Positions 1 through 5,174 of a DNA stretch of 5,699 bases are shown here, one piece after another. This DNA is from a bacterium (GTDB taxonomy: Bacteria; Oederibacteriota; Muellerivitia; Muellerivitales; Muellerivitaceae). Position 1 is the stretch's first letter. The number at the start of each line of letters is the position of its first letter. The translations under genes and the position numbers were made by a program. The stretch is from contig JAICXI010000143.1 of the NCBI GenBank assembly GCA_025980505.1, positions 1-5,699 of the forward strand, given 5' to 3'. The notes under the pieces were generated by a model that did no database searches, had not been told where the DNA came from, and saw nothing but the letters and a program-made list of their open reading frames with translations.

Positions 1-670
1 ACAGGTCCATATCCAGGGCGTTATGGTGGGTGACGAAGGGCTTGGCCGCGGCACCGCCCGGGATGGGGTGCATCATGGGCGTTTCCACTTCGAGGAAACC
101 CTTGCCGTCCAGGGTCCGGCGGATGGCGGCCACGACCTTGGAACGCGTTTCGAAGGTCTTGCGCACTTCCTCGTTGACGATCAGGTCCACGTAACGGTTC
201 CGGTAACGGGCTTCCACGTCCGTCAAGCCGTGCCATTTCTCGGGGAGCTGGTGGAGCGACTTGCAAAGGACCTCGAAAGACTCCACGTGGATGCTGACTT
301 CACCGGTCTTGGTCTTGAAGGGGAACCCCTTGACGCCCAGGATGTCGCCCAGGTCCAGCAGCTTGAAGACCTCGTAGGCCTTCTCCCCCACCCCGTCCTT
401 GCGCAGGTAAACCTGGATCTTCCCCCTTGCGTCCTGGAGGTGGGCGAAAGTGCTCTTGCCCATGTCGCGGATGGTCATGAGCCGCCCGGCCGCCGACACT
501 TTTTCCGACTCCCGGTGCTCGCCGGGCTGGAGCCCCTGGTGGCTTTCCAGGATTTCCCTGGAATGATGGGTGACCTCAAAGGCCGCCGAAGGATAGGGAT
601 TGATCCCCTTTTCCCGGAGCGCCTTCAGCTTGTCGAGGCGGACTTTCAAGAATTCGTTGAGTTCGGCCAT
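1..670 (-). CDS. lysS: Lysyl-tRNA synthetase, class II (5' part; runs off left edge)
   Basis: Class II LysRS attaches lysine to tRNA-Lys in the cytosol. Reading the minus strand from the ATG at 670 gives 223 uninterrupted codons starting MAELNEFLKVRLDKLKALRE. There is no stop before the edge, so the C-terminal half (motifs 2 and 3) is outside. Visible parts are an N-terminal helix, an anticodon-binding OB fold at about residues 57-140 (GRLMTIRDMGKSTFAHLQD, then IQVYLRKDGVGEKAY), the family signature WHGLTDVEARYRNRYVDL at about 146-163, and motif 1 at about 176-200 (RSKVVAAIRRTLDGKGFLEV, then ETPMM). HPIPGGAAAKPFVTHHNALD follows, as in bacterial LysRS. The start is supported by AGGAAA at 674-679, with its AGGA core five to six bases from the ATG. 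The gene lies 106 nt downstream of prfB on the same strand, the order also known in E. coli. A long plus-strand open frame over this gene is an antisense shadow. The assignment is firm; only the 3' end is unseen. Confidence 0.97.
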   Translation of the reverse strand, partial: MAELNEFLKVRLDKLKALREKGINPYPSAAFEVTHHSREILESHQGLQPGEHRESEKVSAAGRLMTIRDMGKSTFAHLQDARGKIQVYLRKDGVGEKAYEVFKLLDLGDILGVKGFPFKTKTGEVSIHVESFEVLCKSLHQLPEKWHGLTDVEARYRNRYVDLIVNEEVRKTFETRSKVVAAIRRTLDGKGFLEVETPMMHPIPGGAAAKPFVTHHNALDMDL

Positions 671-701
671 GAGTTTCCTGTTCCCGGAAAAATGAGCCAC
701 C

Positions 702-710
702 AGTATAACA
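702..710 (-). promoter_or_regulatory. Extended -10 promoter of lysS
   Basis: On the minus strand the sequence reads TGTTATACT. This is an extended -10 (TGn) followed by TATACT, five of six matches to TATAAT. No good -35 sits 17 nt upstream, which is typical of extended -10 promoters. The start of transcription would fall near 695, giving a leader of about 25 nt with the AGGAAA ribosome-binding site. It would let lysS be expressed independently of prfB. Sequence match only. Confidence 0.5.
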
Positions 711-733
711 AACGCCCCAAAGCGGCCGATAGG

Positions 734-766
734 GGTTGGCCGTCCACTGACGGCCGCCCGCCAACC
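734..766 (-). other. GC-rich stem-loop between prfB and lysS
   Basis: A perfect 7-bp stem (GGCCGTC / GACGGCC, 738-744 with 749-755) closes a 4-nt loop. GGTT (734-737) can also pair with AACC (763-766) across an asymmetric bulge. It begins 11 nt after the prfB stop. There is no U-run after it in the direction of prfB transcription, so it is not a canonical intrinsic terminator. It could be a 3'-end stabiliser, a leaky terminator or a processing signal before lysS. Confidence 0.4.
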
Positions 767-776
767 GCCGCCGTCC

Positions 777-1878
777 CTATTCCACCAACTTGGCCTTCAG
801 GGCCGCTTCGATGAACATATCCAGGTCGCCGTCCATCACTCCGCTGATCATGGCCGTTTCCGCGTTGGTACGGTGGTCCTTGACCATCTGGTAGGGCTGG
901 AAAACGTAGGAACGGATCTGGCTTCCCCACTCGATTTTCTTCTTGGAACCGGCCACCTTGGCCATTTCCTGGTCGTGCAGGTCCTGGTAGTACTGGAAGA
1001 GGCGGGCCTTCATCATCTTCAGGGCCTGTTCCTTGTTTTGCAATTGGGAACGCTGGGTCTGGCAGGCCACGATGATTCCGGTCGGGATATGGGTCAGCCG
1101 CACGGCCGTTTCAACCTTGTTGACGTTCTGGCCGCCCTTGCCGCCTGAACGGAAGGTGTCGAACTTGATGTCGTCCCATCGGAGCTCGAACTCGACGTCC
1201 TCCACTTCGGGCATGACGTCCACGGAGGAAAAGGAGGTGTGGCGGCGCTTGTTGGCGTCGAAGGGCGAAATCCGCACCAGGCGGTGGACCCCCTTCTCCA
1301 CCTTGAGGAAGCCGTAGGCCCAGGGCCCCTTGACGAAAAGGGAGACGGACTTGATGCCGGCCTCCTCCGCCACCTGGTAATCCAGGGTCTCGACCTCGTA
1401 ACCCTTGGACTCCATCCAGCGCAGGTACATGCGCAGAAGCATGGAGGCCCAATCCTGGCTTTCGGTGCCGCCCGCCCCGGGATGGATGGAAACGTAGGCG
1501 TTGTTGAAATCGTACTTGCCGGTGAAGTTGCGCTTGAGCTCGAAATTGCGGAAGTCGACCTCGAACTTCCGGTGGCTCTGCTCCATCTCGGCCACCAGGG
1601 CCGGGTCGTGCTGTTCCTTGAGCAATTCGTGGCAAGTGAGAAGGTCGTGGTATTGCTTTTCGAAGTCCCGCACCAGGGCCAGGGTATCCTTCAACCGGGC
1701 CAGTTGCGAGGTCACTTCCTGCGCGGCCTTGGGGTCGTCCCAGAAATTCGGTTGGGTGGTCTGGGCCTCAAGCCGTTCTATTTCCCGCTGGACTTGAGCG
1801 GGGTCAAAGATGATCCCTCACTTCGGTAAACTTTCTCTCCAGAGACTTGACGTCCAATTCGAACAACGCCAATCCCAT
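777..1878 (-). CDS. prfB: Peptide chain release factor 2, with programmed +1 frameshift
   Basis: RF2 recognises UGA and UAA in the ribosomal A site and triggers release of the finished protein. The gene has two segments on the minus strand: 24 codons from ATG 1878 to 1807, then, skipping one base (1806), 342 codons from 1805 to the TAG at 777-779. The total is 366 aa, against 365 in E. coli. The first segment reads MGLALFELDVKSLERKFTEV and ends RDHL before UGA; the second begins DPAQVQREIERLEAQ and continues NFWDDPKAAQ. Key motifs sit where expected: GAGGTESQDW, the stop-codon-reading SPF tripeptide at residues 204-206, and the catalytic GGQ at 248-250 (SGGKGGQNVNK). AAAGGG (1884-1889) lies five nt before the ATG. 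TTG at 1866 is an alternative start that would give MFELDVKSLERK, closer to the usual family N-terminus. A reading that starts at GTG 1715 gives only 312 aa and loses the N-terminal helices; it should not be used. Expression is autoregulated through the frameshift. It is divergent from pheT and upstream of lysS. Confidence 0.97.
1803..1818 (-). promoter_or_regulatory. RF2 programmed +1 frameshift site
   Basis: The minus strand reads AGGGATCATCTTTGAC. This aligns without gaps to the E. coli prfB site AGGGGGTATCTTTGAC, with 13 of 16 identical. It contains the internal Shine-Dalgarno-like AGGG, the slippery CUU U, and the in-frame UGA followed by C (a weak termination context). When RF2 is scarce the ribosome pauses at UGA and slips from CUU to UUU, then reads GAC and continues into the RF2 body. 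When RF2 is abundant it terminates after 24 codons. The mechanism is established for the family; its use here is inferred from the near-identical site and the frame change exactly at it. Confidence 0.95.
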
Positions 1879-1907
1879 CACCGCCCTTTCGAAAGTAAAG
1901 TTGTGGG

Positions 1908-1979
1908 TTGAAGTCCCGGATGCCGGTGGATGGATTGTTTCCCATCCGGTTTCCCGGCGTAAATCCCCGCCCACTTCAA
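1908..1979 (-). other. Nested inverted repeats in the prfB-pheT intergenic region
   Basis: Three arm pairs are nested around one centre: TTGAAGT (1908-1914) with ACTTCAA (1973-1979), GCCGG (1922-1926) with CCGGC (1954-1958), and GGATGG (1928-1933) with CCATCC (1942-1947) closing an 8-nt loop. The internal loops are asymmetric. If prfB transcription starts upstream, near 2012, this whole structure lies in the prfB leader about 30 nt before its start codon. No U-run follows it and no T-box or known riboswitch signature was recognised. GTTTCCC also occurs twice here, at 1937-1943 and 1949-1955. It may be an RNA leader structure or a DNA operator; function unknown. Confidence 0.4.
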
Positions 1980-2018
1980 GCGGCGGACCGCGGACTCCGA
2001 ACCGATCCGGGAGGACAC

Positions 2019-2024
2019 TTTATA
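2019..2024 (-). promoter_or_regulatory. Possible -10 element for prfB
   Basis: TATAAA on the minus strand (five of six to consensus) lies about 140 nt before the prfB ATG. It is the best -10 match on this strand in the intergenic region. No convincing -35 is found at 15-19 nt, so this is a weak call. It would place the nested hairpin of 1908-1979 inside the transcript leader. Confidence 0.25.
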
Positions 2025-2066
2025 AGACGGACAACTCAATTTCACTAATAAAATGGCCCGTTTTAA

Positions 2067-2095
2067 TTGACAGCCGCCAGACCCTACTCTAAACT
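2067..2095 (+). promoter_or_regulatory. Sigma70-type promoter of pheT
   Basis: A perfect -35 hexamer TTGACA (2067-2072) is followed after exactly 17 nt by TAAACT (2090-2095, four of six to consensus). An A/T-rich stretch (about 2038-2066) just upstream could act as an UP element. The expected start near 2102 gives a leader of roughly 48 nt ending in AAGGA (2140-2144), five nt before the pheT ATG. The leader is too short for a T-box or a Phe-codon leader peptide with attenuator, so neither known type of pheT control is evident. Confidence 0.7.
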
Positions 2096-2149
2096 TCTTG
2101 AAAATCCGCTTGGAACGCCTTTCTCCGGCATCTTTAACGAAGGAACCCC

Positions 2150-4561
2150 ATGCTTATCTCGTGGAATTGGCTCAAAAAGTACGTTCCGGTCCAAGAACCC
2201 GTCGAAACCGTCTTATCAAGCCTGGTCCACGCCGGCGTATCGGTGGAAAAAGTCCGACACCTGGGCAGGGACATCACCCACGTGGTGGTGGCCGAACTTT
2301 TGTCCGTGGAAAAGCACCCCCAGGCCGACCGGCTTTCCCTGACCCGCGTTTCGGACGGTACGGAAACCTACCAGGTCGTTTGCGGCGCCAAGAACATCGC
2401 CCCGGGTCAAAAGGTTCCACTCGCCAAGGTGGGGGCCCTTCTGCCGGGCAATTTCGAGATCAAGGCCGCCAAAATCCGGGGCGTGGAGTCCTTTGGCATG
2501 CTTTGCTCGGCCAAGGAACTGGGCCTGGCGGAGGACGCCGAAGGCATCCTGATCCTCCCGCCGGAAGCCCCCGTCGGGAAGGATTTCCTGGAATATGGGG
2601 GCCTCCCCGATACCCTTTTCGAGCTGGAAATCACGCCCAACCGGGCCGACCTCTTAAGCCACCTGGGCGTGGCTCGGGAAGTGGCGGCCCTTTTCCACAA
2701 GGATGTCCAGCCCCCCAAGGCGGGAAAGGCCCCGGAAGGCGCCACTCCCGTTTCGAAATTGGCGCGCCTCTCCGTCGAGGCCAAGGACCTGTGCCCCCTT
2801 TACACCTGCCGCGTGATCGAAGGCGTCCGGATCGGCCCTTCCCCCCGGTGGCTGTCCCAAACGCTGGAGCGACTCGGCCAGCGCTCGATCAACAACATCG
2901 TGGACGTGACCAACTACGTTCTCCAAGAAATGGGCCAACCCCTCCACGCCTTTGACTTGGACGAACTGCACGGCCGTCAAATCGTCGTACGTCGGGCGGC
3001 CCCCGGGGAAAAAATCCCCCTCTTGGACGACACGACGCGGGATTTAAAGGAAAACATGCTGGTGATCGCCGACGCGGACCGGCCGGTGGCCCTCGCGGGA
3101 ATCATGGGAGGGGGCAATTCCCAGGTCACCGGCAAGACCCAAAACATCCTGTTGGAATCGGCTTTGTTCCTGCCCGGCAGCGTGCGGAAAACCGCCCGCC
3201 AGTTGGGAATCTCCACCGACTCTTCCTACCGTTTCGAGCGGGGCGTGGACCCGGAGGGCGTGAAAGCCGCCCTGGAAAGGGCGGCCTCCCTGATCGTGGA
3301 ATTGGCCGGCGGCAAAATGGCCCCCGGTATCGGCGAAGCATCCGCCCCGGACTTGAAACCCCCGCCCCTTTCCTACCGTCCCCAGCGGGCCAACGCCCTC
3401 CTGGGGTTGGAATCGCCCGCTCCGGCCCAAATCGCCATCCTGAAGGCCCTGGGGTGCGGGGTGAAAGGCGCGGCGGACTCCAAGACCCTCGAGGTCCAGC
3501 CTCCCTCCTACCGGTTGGACCTGACCCGGGAAATCGACCTGATCGAGGAAATCGCCAGGATGACCGGCTACGACAAAATCCCTTCCGCCGCGCCCCCTAT
3601 TCCCTCGGACCTGTTCCAGATCGAATCGGGAGTGCCCTTTGAAAAGGAAATCCGATTTGTCTTTCACCAGGCCGGACTGTACGAGGCGGTCGGCTCCACC
3701 TTCTTGCCCGCCGACTTCCCCCAGAAGCTCAAGTTGGCGGAAAACCACCCTTTGCGCCGCTTCCAGGAAGTGACCAACCCCATCGCCGACGACCAGCGGG
3801 TCTTGCGGCCCACCTTGCTTCCGTCCCTGCTGGCCGCCGTGCAGTTGAATCTTTCCCACCAGTTGGAAAGCGCCTATCTTTACGAGTTGAACAAGGTTTT
3901 CAGTCCCGGCCCCGCCGACCTTCCCGTCGAGAAACCCCAGGCGGCGGCCGTCCTGGCGGGAATGGCCCCCGGCGCCGGATGGACCCATCCCGAAAGGGAA
4001 GTGGATTTTTACGATATCAAGGGCCTGGCGGAAGACCTGGTTTCCCAAGCCCGCTTGACCGGCGTCCAGTGGGAATACGGCCAAGGGGGCGCCCCTTACG
4101 GAGGGGCGCCGACTTTCCAAGTCAAGGATTCCCAGGGAAACCTGCTTCTTTGGGGCGGCGCGGTCCATCCCAAAGTCCTTAAGGAATATGACATTTCCAC
4201 GCCTTGCTTCGCCCTCGAGGTGGAGTTATCCGCCTTGAAAAAGGTCTCCCGCCGTTCGGCCAGCTATACCCCCCTTCCCAAATTCCCGGGGGCCTGGAGG
4301 GACATTGCCCTGGTGGTTCCCGATGGTGTAACATCGGCACAGGTTGTGGCCGCCATCGAGGAGCAGGGCAAGCCGGAGCTGAAAAAAGTCCTCTTGTTCG
4401 ACCTCTACCGGGGGCCCCATCTTCCTTCCGGCTTCCGCAGCCTCGCCTACCGCCTTCAATTTTTGAACGAGGAACGCACCTTGACCGATCCGGAAGTGGC
4501 CCAAAAGGTATCGCGAATCGTGGATCACTTGAAATCGAGGTATGCCATTGCCCTCCGATGA
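2150..4561 (+). CDS. pheT: Phenylalanyl-tRNA synthetase beta subunit
   Basis: This is the beta chain of the alpha2-beta2 PheRS, which charges tRNA-Phe. Beta binds and positions the tRNA and hydrolyses misacylated Tyr-tRNA-Phe. At 803 aa it is full length (E. coli 795). In order: N-terminal segment MLISWNWLKKYV; an EMAPII-like OB tRNA-binding domain at about 44-150 (HPQADRLSLTRVSDG, VVCGAKNI); the B3/B4 editing domain at about 210-380 (NNIVDVTNYV 248-257, GQPLHAFDLD 262-271, AGIMGG 316-321, SSYRFERGVD 358-367); B5 at about 405-475; a degenerate class II core; and the FDX-ACB anticodon-binding domain at about 706-803 (KFPGAWRDIALVV to the C-terminus). The start is fixed by AAGGA five nt upstream and by the conserved N-terminus. 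Unlike the common pheST layout, no pheS precedes it: the next gene upstream is divergent prfB, and pheT has its own promoter. The 3' end overlaps the next gene by 20 nt, implying co-transcription and translational coupling. Confidence 0.98.
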   Translation: MLISWNWLKKYVPVQEPVETVLSSLVHAGVSVEKVRHLGRDITHVVVAELLSVEKHPQADRLSLTRVSDGTETYQVVCGAKNIAPGQKVPLAKVGALLPGNFEIKAAKIRGVESFGMLCSAKELGLAEDAEGILILPPEAPVGKDFLEYGGLPDTLFELEITPNRADLLSHLGVAREVAALFHKDVQPPKAGKAPEGATPVSKLARLSVEAKDLCPLYTCRVIEGVRIGPSPRWLSQTLERLGQRSINNIVDVTNYVLQEMGQPLHAFDLDELHGRQIVVRRAAPGEKIPLLDDTTRDLKENMLVIADADRPVALAGIMGGGNSQVTGKTQNILLESALFLPGSVRKTARQLGISTDSSYRFERGVDPEGVKAALERAASLIVELAGGKMAPGIGEASAPDLKPPPLSYRPQRANALLGLESPAPAQIAILKALGCGVKGAADSKTLEVQPPSYRLDLTREIDLIEEIARMTGYDKIPSAAPPIPSDLFQIESGVPFEKEIRFVFHQAGLYEAVGSTFLPADFPQKLKLAENHPLRRFQEVTNPIADDQRVLRPTLLPSLLAAVQLNLSHQLESAYLYELNKVFSPGPADLPVEKPQAAAVLAGMAPGAGWTHPEREVDFYDIKGLAEDLVSQARLTGVQWEYGQGGAPYGGAPTFQVKDSQGNLLLWGGAVHPKVLKEYDISTPCFALEVELSALKKVSRRSASYTPLPKFPGAWRDIALVVPDGVTSAQVVAAIEEQGKPELKKVLLFDLYRGPHLPSGFRSLAYRLQFLNEERTLTDPEVAQKVSRIVDHLKSRYAIALR

Positions 4562-4856
4562 CCTCTTCAGCCAATCCCAAGGCTCCCCTGCCCAATGGGA
4601 AGGCCTGGAAAGCCGCATCAACCGCCTCCTGGAGGGGATCGTTCAGTTGCGCACCGCCAACGCCCAACTGATGAAAGAAAACGTCATTTTAAAGAACCAA
4701 TTGAAGGACCTGTCCGATGGTTCCAACGGCTCCTCCGAGGAAACCCTGAAACTGCGCAGGCAATACGAAGAAGCCGTCCAGGATTTGAGGCAAATGAGGC
4801 AGAACCTGCAGCGTTTGGAAGGCCTGGCCGCCGAACTCAAGCTGGAAGGATCCTGA
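4542..4856 (+). CDS. Small coiled-coil protein, ZapB-like
   Basis: This 104-aa acidic, Gln/Leu-rich protein has no signal peptide or membrane segment. Two heptad-patterned helices (about residues 20-56, SRINRLLEGIVQLRTANAQL then MKENVILKNQLKDL, and about 66-103, TLKLRRQYEEAVQDLRQMRQ onward) are separated by a flexible SDGSNGSSEE linker. The pattern and size recall ZapB, a cytosolic coiled-coil partner of ZapA that supports the FtsZ ring (E. coli ZapB is 81 aa). The strongest argument is context: a zapA gene follows on the same strand. The start overlaps pheT by 20 nt. ATG 4542 has GAGG only one base upstream, too close for a good ribosome-binding site. TTG 4548 would have the same GAGG at seven nt, so the true start may be two codons later. 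Coiled coils resemble each other by composition, so family membership is inferred, while the gene itself is well supported by overlap, codon use and context. Confidence 0.75.
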   Translation: MPLPSDDLFSQSQGSPAQWEGLESRINRLLEGIVQLRTANAQLMKENVILKNQLKDLSDGSNGSSEETLKLRRQYEEAVQDLRQMRQNLQRLEGLAAELKLEGS

Positions 4857-4881
4857 ACCACGAAGGCACAAGGGCACGAAG
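4857..4881 (+). repeat. Left terminal inverted repeat
   Basis: It begins ACCACGAAGGCACAAGGG and ends CACGAAG. It lies directly after the TGA (4854-4856) of the ZapB-like gene. Internally it is itself repetitive, with CACGAAG at both ends of the arm. It pairs with the arm at 5138-5162. Confidence 0.6.
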
Positions 4882-4917
4882 TTCATTTAAAGAGGCTGTG
4901 ACAAATTCAAAAAACAA

Positions 4918-4943
4918 AGGGCTCGGAGCCGCCGAGGCGCCCT
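4918..4943. other. GC-rich hairpin inside the insert
   Basis: AGGG (4918-4921) pairs with CCCT (4940-4943), and CTCGG (4922-4926) with CCGAG (4932-4936). The loop is AGCCG and there is a 3-nt bulge (GCG). Nine base pairs in total. No U-run follows within ten bases, so it is not a standard terminator. It may be a structural part of the repeat element. Confidence 0.4.
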
Positions 4944-4954
4944 GCCCGCCAATG

Positions 4955-4991
4955 AGGCTCAAAGGATAAGATTTTCGGTTTCTTTCAGCCT
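4955..4991. other. Second inverted repeat inside the insert
   Basis: AGGCTCAAAG (4955-4964) and CTTTCAGCCT (4982-4991) are inverted repeats with nine of ten positions paired and a 17-nt A/T-rich loop. Downstream on the plus strand the sequence is T-rich (TTCTGGTTTTC), so it might act as a weak terminator for the pheT transcript. The long loop and the interrupted T-tract argue against an efficient one. Confidence 0.3.
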
Positions 4992-5137
4992 TTCTGGTTT
5001 TCATCGTTCTTGGTTGTGCAAAAGTTATCGTTGGGCGCTCTAAAGATTTATTTCTCAGTCAAGGACCAAAGAAATGTTTCAGCCCCGCCAATCCCGTTCC
5101 AATCCGGATGATTTGAAGGACCGCCTTCCACTTCTTT

Positions 5138-5162
5138 CTTCGCGCCTCCGTGTCTTCGTGGT
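5138..5162 (-). repeat. Right terminal inverted repeat
   Basis: Read on the minus strand it begins ACCACGAAGACACGGAGG and ends GCGCGAAG, matching the left arm at 20 of 25 positions. Its outer end lies 12 nt before the zapA start codon, so the ribosome-binding region of zapA (GGAAGTGG, 5163-5170) abuts it directly. Confidence 0.6.
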
Positions 5163-5174
5163 GGAAGTGGCGCC

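Larger units (their letters stand above)
4857..5162. mobile_element. Non-coding insert bounded by imperfect inverted repeats
   Basis: This 306-nt segment between the ZapB-like gene and zapA has no convincing gene. It starts on the base after the upstream stop codon and ends 12 nt before the zapA ATG. Its ends are inverted copies of a 25-nt sequence beginning ACCACGAAG, matching at 20 of 25 positions with all five differences being transitions. The inner part is unlike the neighbours: 4971-5080 is about 38% G+C by hand count, within a GC-rich locus. It also contains two internal hairpins. CACGAAG-rich repeats of this kind are, from memory, frequent between genes in many environmental bacterial genomes. 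The layout fits a small non-autonomous element (MITE-like) or a REP-type repeat pair. No clear target-site duplication is visible, so mobility is inferred rather than shown. Confidence 0.5.

Noticed and set aside
23..814. 263-codon plus-strand open frame at the left edge
   Set aside because: It lies antisense to lysS, whose minus-strand translation is unmistakable lysyl-tRNA synthetase. The plus-strand product has no recognisable domain and is a high-GC shadow.
1239..1829. 196-codon plus-strand open frame over prfB
   Set aside because: It is antisense to the RF2 coding sequence, with no independent ribosome-binding site or recognisable domain.
1847..2092. 81-codon plus-strand frame across the prfB start and the pheT promoter
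   Set aside because: It overlaps the prfB leader segment antisense and runs through the pheT -35/-10. The composition is not protein-like and no ribosome-binding site is convincing.
2096..2149. T-box or leader-peptide attenuator ahead of pheT
   Set aside because: The predicted leader is only about 48 nt. It has no T-box sequence, no run of Phe codons and no terminator hairpin.
2098..2955. 285-codon plus-strand frame overlapping the pheT start
   Set aside because: It is out of frame with pheT and its Pro/Arg/Gly-rich product is a typical GC shadow.
3044..4168. 374-codon minus-strand open frame inside pheT
   Set aside because: It is antisense to the conserved PheRS beta core. Its product is Gly/Gln/Phe-rich and low in complexity, as expected of a shadow frame in GC-rich DNA.
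4857..4970. Remnant of a longer gene after the ZapB-like stop
   Set aside because: The open frames here are short and their products match no family I recognise. The sequence is better explained by the repeat arm and hairpins.
4857..5174. CRISPR array or tandem repeat suggested by the recurring CACGAAG
   Set aside because: Only a few degenerate copies at the two ends, in opposite orientation, with no regular spacers. This is an inverted-repeat pair, not an array.
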